NCBI GenBank assembly: GCA_011109175.1
Contig: RDEW01000002.1
Span: 1,837,925 to 1,901,924, forward strand
Reading direction: 5' to 3'
Length of the DNA: 64,000 bases
Source: Dicyema japonicum
Lineage: Eukaryota > Dicyemida > Rhombozoa > Dicyemidae
Part shown: in pieces, positions 35,524 through 46,033 of the stretch
Layout: each line of letters begins with the position of its first letter
Position numbering within the stretch: the first letter of the stretch is position 1
Translations under genes and position numbers: made by a program
Notes under the pieces: model-generated
Databases searched by the model: none
What the model saw: only the letters and a program-made list of their open reading frames with translations
Told to the model about the DNA's origin: nothing

Positions 35524-36190
35524 TTGAAGGATCTCCGTTATCCCCTCTCTTGTTCACTCTTTACACAGGGAGATAAAAAAGCTATCTTCATTACATACCC
35601 CGATGACATCATCCTGGCTTTATCCAATTGGACATCCGGGACAACCGGCTATCGATCAACTTTACGCTTAGTTAAAGGACAACTATCGAATCGCCATGAA
35701 AATTCCATCACCCCTTTTTTCACTTCTGAAAAACCTAACGATTCCAAGGTCCTCTTCAAAAGGTCCAAAAATCCTGGGGTAACATTTGTTGTATACATGA
35801 GCTTCTCCCGGCACGTCGAAAATGTGCTGACAAAGACTAAAAGATCAACCAATCGATATGCTTCTCAGGGCTATGGAAGATGGGCAAACACCCTGTCCTT
35901 GGAGCATTATACAACCATCAAGCGATCCACTTTTATAGATGCTCATGGGGCCATCCATTTCCTGGACAGAAGATCACAATTATCCAGAAAAGGACGTAAA
36001 TCCTGACGGAATATTAATCCCTAGAAGAAACGACTGTCACCAAAAACTCGGGAAACCCTATTTCGTCTAAACCGAGTAACTGAATTACAGTCGCGAGTGT
36101 CCATTGCGTAATCCATCACGGGTTTGTGTGGGCTCAAGGGAGAAATACGGAACTAATTTGATGGTTCAGCTATGACGTAACGGGATTGCA
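35524..36190 (+). pseudogene. LINE-B reverse transcriptase fragment
   Basis: Plus-strand frame: a decayed YADD region (ITYPDDIIL), ITPFFTSEKPND, RSKNPGVTFVVYMSFSRHVE, and GHHPFPGQKIT-like downstream. Terminates in decayed 3' sequence. The stretch 36190-36560 has no recognisable content. Confidence 0.65.
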
Positions 36191-36569
36191 TGGTCAACTA
36201 GTTCCTGTCTTTACCTCCTATCACTAAGTCATCTGGAGAATTGATATGTAACTGCTGATCGTTAATGAAGATACTTGTGCCCAAATGGATTCCTGAGGTC
36301 CTTGTTCGTCACAGGATGACATCATAAATTAATACAAAAAATATCACTTGGTTGGGGATTAATTCATTGATGTTACATTTACTTTAACTCCGATTGAAGG
36401 ATTTATTTACCTTTGATCCCTAATGAGATATCTCTAAAATACCTAATGTCTTTCTTCCCCATTCTTAAAGGACCCAGGAGACACTAGAAATTATGTTTTT
36501 GACCTAAAATAGTAATGATGCACCAAAGTTATGACTAAAATCTCATCTAAATAAATTGGAGGTGTTTGG

Positions 36570-36650
36570 ATGGTTTGCCTGAATGGGTTTCTGATAATTC
36601 TTTCCGGTGACGTTGAACTTAATCCAGGCCCCCCACTCTCTTTCTGCAGA
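36570..36650 (+). other. 2A-like translational recoding peptide, retroelement 5' end
   Basis: The frame from the ATG at 36570 reads LNGFLIILSGDVELNPGP followed by P. D-V/I-E-x-N-P-G-P is the 2A motif that makes ribosomes skip the final Gly-Pro bond, and a hydrophobic Leu/Ile run before it is also typical. 2A motifs are known at the ORF1 N-terminus of APE-type LINEs in several animals. A stop follows five codons later, so this copy is a fragment; downstream sequence to 36850 is decayed. Confidence 0.75.
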
Positions 36651-37139
36651 TAATCATCAACGGAATCAGATAATCATCAAACATCTACGTCCCCCTTCCA
36701 TCTTGCCCAGAAGGATTCTCATTAAACCTAACCAAGCTAAACAAGCTCGGAAACCTGATATTATGTGGAGACTATTTATTCGATTAATTATTTTCTTGAG
36801 ATACCTATCAATTTGTGCTAATGCTTATGTAGGCACGTGGGAGTGATACCGGGTTGGCATCTTTTAAGTGAGCCACATGAAAGTAAATTTGACTTTGTAG
36901 GTCTAAATTAATGAGAAACTCTGATAATTGGGTCTCCAAATGGGATTTTCTCCATGTAATGGATTAATAGTTGATTTTATAGAAAATCAGTGAGTGTTCA
37001 CTAAACAACATGGAATGTAGGATCACAGTGATCTCTGCGGTCGTCCTCGTTCGGCAGTTAAGTTTTTTAATGTCTGGTGCTCATCATTTAGAGGGATCCT
37101 GTGTAAGCTTCATTCACTAAGAGTTTTACAAAATATCGA

Positions 37140-37710
37140 TGTGGGATGAAGCGGAACACTCAATATTGGATTGTGGGGACAATGCCTCACGAATTGCTGA
37201 CCACTTCAGAAACAATTTCAAACAGATACCTATGCACCCACCAAATTCCTACTAAGATGCGATTACGCTTATATAATGGATTTGTCCCACTCATGCAACG
37301 CAGGTACTTGGGGAACATCAAAGAAAGACATGGAACAACTCGACTCGTTTCAGAGGTCAGCTAAGAAAACTCCTTGGATACTCTTGGCCGAAGAAAATCT
37401 CAAACAATCCCACTGGCGCCTTTTTTGGACATATTCTACGGATGGGTGAACAGACACCATGCAATGCCGCCATGGAAGAATTTTTCTGTATCTCCTGCGT
37501 TCAGAGGACGTCCAAAAAGTTGTCTTCCAAGGACACTCGAGGAGGATTATGCAGTGATCGGGGCCAACTGATGGATGCAGACGATCTGAAGTACTCAGGA
37601 AACGAGCACGACAGCGAAAAGGGTGGAGAAGACTAACGGAAAGGATAATCGAAAACGTGGCGCAAGCGAAACCACAAACAGTGTTTACTGGTAACGCGGA
37701 TGTGCTTTAA
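37140..37710 (+). pseudogene. LINE-A 3' coding fragment
   Basis: IPTKMRLRLYNGFV, LYNAGTWGTSKKDMEQLDSF (in a neighbouring frame), HWRLFWTYS, then KRARQRKGWRRLTERI. Corresponds to the part of LINE-A after the RT palm. Several frame changes. Confidence 0.7.
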
Positions 37711-37904
37711 CTAACAAATGCCCTCTTGCCATACAGTCAACTATACATCAGCCAGCCGACGTCCAACGCCCTTACTTGATCCCCAATATGCTGTTTATGC
37801 ATTTTTATGTGTGAATTCTAAGTCGGGGACCAGTCCCAAATTCTGAGTAGATCCCATTCGACCTCTGTATTATATTAGAGAACAACAAAGCTACCAAAAA
37901 AGTG

Positions 37905-38245
37905 ATAAAACAACTTATTAAGTGATCTCAGCTTCCAGTAATCCCCAATTTCTTTTTGCGTCATCTTCAAGTGTTCGAAATGCTGAACTGTAAACTTCTG
38001 TGAATACCTACAAAGGAACTCAATCAGGGTGATTTTCTTTAGGACTGATTGGCGTTCCTCTACACGAGTAATCTCATCTCCCAGTAAATTTTTGGTTCTT
38101 ACAGAAACGCAGAAACCGTCGCCATGGTTCCTCGTCAATTTTTCAAGAAGAGTGGAGGGATGTAACAGTATGGGGAGAAGACGCAAGCCGGGGATCACAT
38201 CGAAGATACCATTTACACTTCAATTTAAACTATTCAACCTACTAT
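37905..38245 (-). pseudogene. LINE-B 3' end fragment
   Basis: The minus-strand tail TTACTGGAAGCTGAGATCAC-type motif near 37920 and the upstream coding piece VRTKNLLGDEITRVEERQSV mark the last 300 bp of LINE-B. Related 3' ends lie at 42590-42770, 47488-47757, 50580-50705 and 50865 (minus) and 10840, 11440, 52670 and 62710 (plus). Confidence 0.65.
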
Positions 38246-38639
38246 GACTTTAAACCGATCCCTCATGGTCCCTAACAGTGCTGTGAAACATAAGACTTCC
38301 AATATATAGTTTCCAAACAGCGGAAATGACTGCCACACTAATCGAGATACTTGCCATCAGTTGCATCTCCCTGGAGTCGAGCATAGAGATCAAAAGAAAA
38401 TCACTAATGTATCCCATCTAACATATTCCTGATTTTTAATAAAATTAAAGTTTCTATTTAAAAACCCGAGTCATAACAATTCTTTACAAATTAATTTCTT
38501 AAAAAATAAATCAACTATTTCAATAAAATATTACAGTTCCTACTTTTGAATGAAAATCACTTTAAATTATTCATTTTTCCGGACAATCATTGTTTGGTTT
38601 AATGTTCTCTCGGGTTAATCTGCTCACGTTGAAAGTGAT

Positions 38640-39160
38640 CTCTCAAAATTGAAGGAAAAGATTATTTCTTCCAACAAGTATGACTACAAGTGGCCTAACA
38701 ACCCCATTGATGACTCTGATGAGATCTTCGAAAGTAGAAATAATTAATTCCCAGACTTGGGTGCCAACAGATCAAACTATGACGTCATGACTGACACCAA
38801 GAAAATTACAGATTTCGGAAAAAAGACAAATTTTGTTGAAAGTATCTTTGTCTTCTCATTTCCTTTAGCCCATAAAGAAATTCCCGGAAGAACCCGGGAA
38901 CCAACGTTGACAGAAAAGGCGATGAGAACAAGAAATGTTCAAAAAAGGCTCAAAACTTGAAGGAGAAGAGAAGACGGGACGATATGAAACTTTTACTGCA
39001 GGAACTATGCAACATTTTAAATGTAACAAACACTAGAATGACGATGAAAGATATATTGGGGAGTACAGTAGAGTTTATTAGGAACAAACGTCGGTTTATT
39101 TACCAGAGAATTGAGATAAAGAGCAGAATATCAAAGAAATTGGGAGAAAAGGCAGTTTGA
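38640..39160 (+). CDS. Basic helix-loop-helix transcription factor
   Basis: The C-terminal exon reads ENKKCSKKAQNLKEKRRRDD and then MKLLLQELCNILNV, MTMKDILGSTVEFIRNKRRF, a complete basic region, helix 1, short loop and helix 2 of the bHLH family, with a Lys/Arg-rich tail after helix 2. Upstream frames (KLKEKIISSNKYDYKWPNNP; FGKKTNFVE) can be joined through 21- and 27-nt introns, but one join needs a base shift. The basic region with Glu and Arg at CACGTG-contact positions suggests an E-box binder; the subfamily (Max/Myc-like or other) is not resolved. Start not determined. Confidence 0.6.
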
Positions 39161-39799
39161 TTGAAAAAAATAATACGACATATTAATTAGCTTACAGTTT
39201 TTTGAGTTTTTATTATTTTTGTTTTATTTTGGATTTGAGATTAAGTTTCATCAATTTGGGGGATTGCGGTTGTTAACCGGCCAGAGGGATTTTATAAGTA
39301 GGCCCTTGTGAATGAGATATCATCTAAATTTCGCTACGAGGAGGTAGCCCCATCGAAAGTTAAAATAAAAGCTATCAATCAAATCTTTTACTGACTAGAC
39401 CGCCAATAACGAACTTAAGTCAACAGGACTCTTGATACAGACGACTTCCTACATGTTAGTGAGTTTATTAGATGATTCACTGCTGCAGAGTTTCACGAAG
39501 ATGATGGGCATTTCATGTAACTGAAAAAATTAGTGAGTAAAATGGGGTAGTGTGGAGATGATCTATGACCCCTTAATTATCATGGTTTGAGTTAGATCCC
39601 AGAAGGCGCTAAAGACACTGCACAGAGTATTTCAAAAAATTCAAACAAAAACATTTTTAGCGGAACGTTGAATTGAGGAGAAAAAAGAAGACTTCATCAC
39701 GCGAAAATAGGGTCTGTCATCACCATCACGTCAGACTCTACGTCAGAGGGGGGAACTAGTGTTACTCATAAGGCACTCTCTTCTTCAAAAAGACCATTA

Positions 39800-40085
39800 T
39801 AAATGCGACCCTTGAAGCGAAATGAGTTTGACACCCCTGGTCTAGAGTGTTATACTTCCGTATGTAGAAATGTCTATAAAACATTTCCCCCAAAGAGATT
39901 CTCCCGAAGAAGAAGCGCAATAATTTGAGTATTTACAAAAGAGGTGACTTACTAAAGGAATCTCAAATACAGAACATCTGGTAAACCTTCACCAAGGTCA
40001 ATGATTTTTTTAAACTACTAGTTAATTGTAGCATTGCTATCTATAGTCATCATGGGGAGCGATACAAAAAAACTGAGAAACACTG
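39800..40085 (-). mobile_element. Possible hAT-type element ends
   Basis: The sequence ending at 39839, read inward on the minus strand, is CAGGGGTGTCAAACTCATTT; that ending at 40085 reads CAGTGTTTCTCAGTTTTTTT. Both look like terminal inverted repeats of non-autonomous hAT elements in animals. Opposite ends were not found, and no transposase frame is present. From 39170 to 39800 and 40090 to 40200 I see no gene. Confidence 0.35.
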
Positions 40086-40258
40086 ATTTAGAGAATCACT
40101 CATTTAACGGCAAAGAAGTTAATGGTCGACTTATCAAATGTATCCTGTTCGCACAATCACAGAGTCATTACAGATGACTTGATACAGAATTAATGGAAGT
40201 TGAGAACTTCAGTTTGTAGGAAACTGGTGGCTAAAGGGAACGTCACAGCCAAGAGCGG

Positions 40259-40391
40259 ACTCTCCCAGAAATCCATCATGTGTATTTGGTGCTGTGCAGA
40301 ACTAGAACTCTCCCAGAAATCCATCAGGTGTATTTGGTGCTGTACAGAACTAGAACTCTGCCAGAAATCCATCAGGTGTATTTGGTGCTAT
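40259..40391. repeat. Tandem repeat, 48-bp unit, 2.8 copies
   Basis: Units begin at 40259, 40307 and 40355 with ACTCTSCCAGAAATCCATCA and differ at only a few bases. 48 bp is 16 codons, so a plus-strand frame (40200-40460) repeats CQKSIRCIWCCTELEL. Spacers are absent, so this is not a CRISPR array. Whether it is translated is unknown. Confidence 0.85.
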
Positions 40392-40814
40392 TCTGGTTAT
40401 CAGGAAGGCATGACAAAAAGGAGAGGACGATTGTCTGATTCTGTTCACATAGGAAAGTAAATCCATGAGGTAGCCACAACGGAGGCGCGGCAAATAGACA
40501 CGAACTTTCCGAAGTAGGGAAGCTTTGCTTTCGTCAATATTCAGTAGAAAACGTCCAAGAAGATTGTTGGTAACAAAACTTATGATTGCCATTTGTGGAA
40601 ATCCAGTCGTGACTGAGAGGGCAAAGTATCTGGAATGGTTCGAAGTATCCGAACTTTATCAGCGAAGGTAGGAAAAATTCTCCTTTTTGTGAGGTCTAAG
40701 GTCAGTAAACCGGATGACCCGTCGTTTTACAATTGTCAAAAAATTTTAATTCAACTTAAAATTAAATAATTTAAAAGAATAAAAATTTAAATTTAAAATT
40801 AAATTTAATAACAA

Positions 40815-41596
40815 ATGACACATCTCTTGGAGGTGTTATCATCATTCGTATTCTCACCCGAATGTCAGATTAAAATTAACAATTTCGACTTTACTGACTG
40901 TATTTTATTATTTTCACTTGCAAAGTCAACTGCCTTAAACTGGGTCTCGCAAAGTGTTTGGGTTATGCTATTTCTGTGGGTGCTGCCTTCGTAAAAATGC
41001 CTCAAATACTGCAAGTCATGACCTCTCGGTCCGCTCAGGACTTAGCTGCTTTTCCCTCTTTATGGAGTCCTCTTCCTGTTGCCTCTCCACTATTTATTCC
41101 TACGCTCTCAGATACCCGTTTAGGTTGCTTTCCGGGTTCAAACCTTAGCTCTTTTGGGGACAGCTTTTGCTTGGCTTTGCAGAACTCATGGCTTCTCTGT
41201 TTGTCCTTATACCTTCAAAGAAAACCGAGAGATTTTGTTCTGTACTCCACCATTATTTTTTTGATGTTGTCTACTCTTCCTTTCTCCAGTCCTCGGATTC
41301 TTTCTGCCGCTCAGTTGCTGACGATTCCTTTTGCTATTTCTGGAAGGGTTGAGTTCTGATTTACTGTTCAGCTGATACAGATTTATGTGAATTATAAGAA
41401 TTCGGGGACCGGGCAGTTGTCGCTTTCTTCAACGTTGGTTATGTCGTTGGGGGCTCTAGCACGAGTTTTTACCACCATTCAAGAGACAGGAGACGGGATC
41501 TTGATGGTTGGATATACTATGGGTTGCACTACCAGCGGGATTCTGGCTCTCCAGATTATTTACTATGGGGGATCTAATAAAGACCACGTTGATTAA
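40815..41596 (+). CDS. MPDU1: Mannose-P-dolichol utilisation defect 1 protein
   Basis: ER membrane protein of the PQ-loop family needed for use of dolichol-linked mannose and glucose in N-glycan and GPI synthesis. The start MTHLLEVLSSFVFSPECQIK is followed by the first PQ-loop, CLGYAISVGAAFVKMPQILQ, then LSCFSLFMESSSCCLSTIYS, FGDSFCLALQNSWLLCLSLY, FLMLSTLPFSSPRILSAAQL, and the second PQ-type motif GTGQLSLSSTLVMSLGALAR with VFTTIQETGD. Length (about 230 residues) fits the family. Introns 40925-40954 (30), 41124-41148 (25) and 41348-41371 (24). The first intron is one base off phase, and a G is missing near 41028 (SAQG-LS). Confidence 0.9.
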
Positions 41597-41739
41597 TTAC
41601 TTAAGGATAACTTTGGTAGCCTTCTCGTGACTGACTTAATTAGGGGAATATAAGGAATGGCAATTAATGTGCTAATCTGTAATATATAAGATTTTCTGGT
41701 TATTGCCTTTATTAGTATAAACTGGGCGTTAAGTCATAA

Positions 41740-41955
41740 CCATGGAGATAAGAGAGTCTTACTGGAGAGTATTCGGCCATATCTTGAGGATAGAGATGAC
41801 ATCCTCACCAGACACAAAAATAGAAAATTAGGAAGGCCACATACATGCAAGACCAAGGGAAACTCTGCCATCGTCCTACATACGAGTATGAAAAAGGGAG
41901 ACCTGAGATCATTGAAAGGATTACTAACAATAAAAATGAGGAAGAGGTTAACATT
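41740..41955 (+). pseudogene. LINE-A 3' coding fragment
   Basis: MEIRESYWRVFGHILRIEMT followed by a decayed GRP-x-TLP-like segment. Matches the WRLFGHVLRM region of LINE-A. Followed by an AT-rich stretch before the U6 gene. Confidence 0.6.
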
Positions 41956-42119
41956 TAAGATTGTATTTTATTTAAAATATAAATATTTTTACTTTAGAAA
42001 AAATTTTCATAGCGATTTTATTAAATTTTATTTAATTAATTTGAAATATCCTTTAAAATATTAGATTTTAAAGCTAATATTAAAAATACATAAATTATAA
42101 ATAAAAATAAATTTCACCC

Positions 42120-42130
42120 TATATATAAAG
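42120..42130 (+). promoter_or_regulatory. TATA box of the U6 gene
   Basis: TATATATAAAG centred about 22-27 bp upstream of the U6 5' end, the position used by type 3 Pol III promoters. The proximal sequence element could not be defined by eye. Confidence 0.6.
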
Positions 42131-42146
42131 TATGGAAGTAGGTGTG

Positions 42147-42247
42147 TGTCCTACGGGACATATAATAAAATTGGAACCGATACAGAGAAGATTAGCATGG
42201 CCCCTGCGCAAGGATGACACGCATAATCGTGAAGCGTTCCACTTTTT
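42147..42247 (+). ncRNA. U6: U6 spliceosomal snRNA
   Basis: Catalytic RNA of the spliceosome. The 5' hairpin GTCC-TACG-GGAC is followed by ACATATAATAAAATTGG, the invariant ATACAGAGAAGATTAGCATG (ACAGAGA box and AGC triad), CCCCTGCGCAAGGATGACAC, and GTGAAGCGTTCC. A T5 run at 42243-42247 acts as the Pol III terminator. Differences from the human gene: one extra C (GGAACCGATAC versus GGAACGATAC) and ATAATC for AAATTC in the internal stem-loop region. Everything needed for 5' splice-site and U2/U4 pairing is present, so the gene looks functional. Confidence 0.95.
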
Positions 42248-42589
42248 CTTTTGTTAAAGCACATATTTCCGTGAATTCTTATAATTACGAAACCAATTTT
42301 CTTAATGTCTGAACCTTATTTTTTTGTTTTGATAATTTTTCTTTTAATAGTATCTCAAATTCTGCTTGAAGTCCACGTTGATATCTTTGAGTCAAACTGG
42401 CACAGTTTTATAATTAATTGGTGAGGCATTACTGTAGTTGTAGTATCTTTTATTAGATCGAGCATATTGTTAAACAATTAAAGTATCCCCCTCTAGGATA
42501 AATTTTGGGCTTGCATTAGTTTATACTTCCGTTGCTGTTCGAGGAAGAGTATTATTATTAACCCAAAATCACCAGGTAAACGCTAATTA

Positions 42590-42770
42590 AAATGAAAACG
42601 CCATTAAGTGATCCCGGCTTCTCAGTAATATTCTCATATTTTCGATAGTACCGTTCTTCTGGCGGTTTTCCATTTTGGTCAATATGCCGCCATAATTCCT
42701 CAAAGGACCTCAAATAGGTTGCCATTATTGGTAGTCCTGTCATTCTAGAAATTGTTCTGACAAGTTTTGT
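42590..42770 (-). pseudogene. LINE-B 3' end fragment
   Basis: Minus-strand tail (GAGAAGCCGGGATCACTTAA) with upstream coding-like FEELWRHIDQNGKPPEERYY. Same tail as the other LINE-B ends. From 42780 to 43900 nothing recognisable. Confidence 0.55.
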
Positions 42771-43949
42771 TCCCCAAGCTGTTCATCCATAGCTTATAGT
42801 TTGTTCGATGAATTGGGTGTGCAACGTGGATAATGACCGGTTTGAGATCCTTTAAATTTTGAGACGAGCACCTTCACGGAGTTAAGCTTTCGTACCGAAG
42901 CACTGATTACGTTTGCCACATGTGTGCTAAAGGTCAAATGTTACTCCCAGAATCTTTGCTCGTTTTTCGTGTGGGATTAGATCATAACTTGATAGCTTTC
43001 TATTCGACGTGAAAAAAGAGGTCGAGGACTTGGATCGTCCCTACACTCTGGTAAAAGGATAACCATATGTGTGCCTAAGGACGAATTATCCATTCACTCA
43101 TTTAGGAGCATTCTCGATTACCAAATTTGTTGGAGAGCATTAACAAAGTCTTCTTTTCCGTTCCAGTCGGGTTCCTCAACATTTCAGTTGTAGCAGGGTA
43201 AGGAACATTCTTATAGAATTCTGGGAAAAAGGACTTTATATCCGATTTTAATCATTTTCACCTTATATCCGGCATTTCAGTCTTCGAACGATGGGAGATA
43301 CTGATTTGGCAACATCGGTATAAAGATCCTTATTTGCCGAGGAGAAATGTCATGAATGAGAGATTCCCCGCATTGAGCCCCTGCGAGTTATTCTGACGAA
43401 TTCTACGTAAATCACATAAGGAAGTTCCTAAAGATCATAATAACCCTACTCTGTCCTATAGTAGGCATACATGTCGGTCAATCCTGTGAGGATGTAAAAA
43501 AGCTAACATATTTCGTCAAAACACTTATAAACGTTATATAAGGTTGGTACACGACTTCCATGTAAAAATCGTGCTTTGGAACACAGTGGTCCTTGAGTCA
43601 AAGCAAGGGAAAACACTGCCTTTCGTTTTGGAGAATTGTTCTATTGTAGGAGCCAGTCTGAGGAATCCAGAATACTCAGGTGATCCTCAAAAAGATCTTG
43701 TAAGGACTCTTGCGTGAATTTGATTGTCTTATAGATAAGAAGGTACCTATATCCCAGAGTACTTCAATTACACCCAGAAACAGTTCATAAGAGTTTCCAC
43801 CTGAAGAATTGAGCCACTTCTGCAGTGAATACTTCTATGTTAGTCTCACTTGTTTATAAAAGCCTAGCAATACTCTCTCACTTGGAGAAGTGATCGGAGT
43901 TATTTGGTAAGTACAGTCTCCGCTTGCACGTGGGTCTAAGATGTAGGTT

Positions 43950-44640
43950 CAATCAGTGAAATGACGGCTTTATTGATCAACTCATAATCACACAGCTCCA
44001 CATGAAATCCAAATTGTACAAGACAGAGAGGGGTCTCCCAATTCTGGTTTACCTCCGATGATTTAAAACATTTCCAGGTTGAATTTGTCCAGATGGGCCT
44101 ACCAGATCTCCCAGGTACTTATATCTGCCAATTCCATCAAGTTGAGATTCACTACCACAAATCTCATACAAGAATTACTATCTCCCTGCAAAAATCGCCT
44201 ACAGAGATCTGGAACCGTACCTATTCGATCCTCCCCCATCACAAGATTTGCAGGGAATTTGGATGATATTGTTTACCGGAATTTTCGAACTAACACTGCC
44301 GTGCTTGTATATTGTCCGGAGCTTTTCCTGAAAGTGGGGTCAGGTTCTGCGTTATTCTAAGCGAACTATTGAGGAGATTTTAGACAACGACTCGATTCAA
44401 GTATTATCTCACTAAGACTTGGACTGAAGATCTGTGTGACATCAGTGAAGATGTGGTTAACGGATTGACGATTTCGGACTACATCTACTCTGCCACAGGA
44501 TCACCGGGTTAGAAAGAGTCATCAACTAACTAAGTGATCCCTATTCCCAGAGTGAGTCGTATATTTTCCAAGCATCAGGTCCATCCGTATACGCCATTGT
44601 GGAAACAACTCAAGTGGAGTAAGGAAGAGCAAGATCATTT
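43950..44640 (+). other. Unidentified coding traces
   Basis: Several plus-strand pieces look coding: LIITQLHMKSKLYKTERGLP, VEFVQMGLPDLPGTYICQFH, TWTEDLCDISEDVVNGLTIS and SESYIFQASGPSVYAIVETT. They are separated by stops near GT...AG pairs of 25-31 nt, as expected for this genome's introns. They probably belong to one spliced gene upstream of eIF3m, but I cannot name it. Confidence 0.35.
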
Positions 44641-44815
44641 TTTGTATGCTGGGTAGGAACTGGGGTCAACTTGGACAGGGATCGCATGGCGTCAAGTCAA
44701 AAATATTTTATTTCCTGAAAACACAGAGTTTGTTAGTCATCAAATAAATTAAAGAATAATAATATTAAATGATATTTTTATTTTAATTTAAATAAAAAAT
44801 TCGCGTGTAGTTGTA

Positions 44816-46033
44816 ATGGCCGTAACATTTTTAGACGCTGACAGTGAAATTATTGTAATCTAAAATACTAACGAGTAGACAAGTGAACTGTCTTCTTTTT
44901 TCATTGCTAACAACTTCGAGGGGGCTGACCAGAACACGTCCATCTCTGAGATCGCCAAATATTTTTATCCTGAGTACTACAGCTTCTGGCAATCCGTAGA
45001 AAACCCAACTGGTGGAGACTAAATTTTACTTAGATGTTGAAAGCACGTGCTACCTCATCGCTAACCATTACAAGAGTGATTACTCTAAACTGGTTGACCT
45101 CGTGGATTTTATCAACAACCTCACAATCAGCAGAAATATTAACAAATTTCGAATGTCCTTTCTCTGTTTATTTTAGACTAAAAGTGATTCTTTCGATAAC
45201 TCCCATCGCCTCCCAGTTGTCTACCCACGTGTATTCGTCCATAATTGACTGCTGCAAGTCAATCACCAGTCTGGAATACAACAAACTGGACTCTGACGAG
45301 GTCTGATTTGACTAATTCTCCCAGATTGCTCGCTTATGTTCTAAGTATTCCCTTTCCCCCAAAATGCCTGTTTTCTGTACGAAAAACTGGCTGACGCTTA
45401 CGAACGTTGTGATCTAAGACACATGGCTGTTCTTGTGCGTACTGTGAGTCTCAAATATTTGGAAGACGATGAAAGCAAAGTCACAAAGTTTTCATTTTCT
45501 GTGATCCCAGAATTTTGGTCGACTGTTTCAAAGATCCTGCTCTATTCCTGTTCTACCAATTCAAGGAACTCCCATGTGTGCAGAAGATCAAAGGAAGTCC
45601 AGTCTATGAACTTCTACTCATCTTTATTTGCCAAAAGATGTCCAAAGTTAACGATTTCTACGAACAAAATCCCAACTTTGTCGCCGAATATGGTTGAGGT
45701 TGTCCTGATTGTTAGATGTCCCTAAGGAAGTGATTATTACAAAGCTGAGGGTGCTCACGTTGCTGGACTTTGCCAACTCGGGGACAAGTGAGTTCACATT
45801 TGACGAGCTCGAACGAGATTTGTCCCTGACCAGTGGGGAGATTGACCTGTTTGTGGACTCTGGTTGTTTGAGTGACTCATTAAGCCATTAAATCCGGACT
45901 TATTAAAGCTAAGATCAATCAAATTGAGAAATCTGTGAGGATTGTGTTCCACGTGCCCAGGTATTTTGAGACATCCTCATGGGACCAATTGCTGGTGGAT
46001 CTTCAAAATATTGAGAGGAAAATTGCTTATTAA
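44816..46033 (+). CDS. EIF3M: Translation initiation factor eIF3 subunit M
   Basis: PCI-domain subunit of eIF3, acting in 40S recruitment. The start MAVTFLDADSEIITSELSSF resembles family N-termini. Then come SIAEIAKYF-like, DVESTCYLIANHYKSDYSKL, ILKVILSITPIASQLSTHVY, NACFLYEKLADAYERCDLRH, ILVDCFKDPALFLFYQFKEL, and the PCI part VYELLLIFICQKMSKVNDFY, KLRVLTLLDFANSGTSEFTF and IKSGLIKAKINQIEKSVRIV, with FETSSWDQLLVDLQNIERKI at the end. Seven introns: 44855-44878, 45012-45033, 45155-45176, 45301-45324, 45488-45510, 45693-45715 and 45863-45884 (22-24 nt). One frameshift remains at the C5A4 run near 45362. Confidence 0.92.

Noticed and set aside
40259-40391. CRISPR-like array
   Set aside because: The repeats are head to tail without spacers and the genome is eukaryotic.
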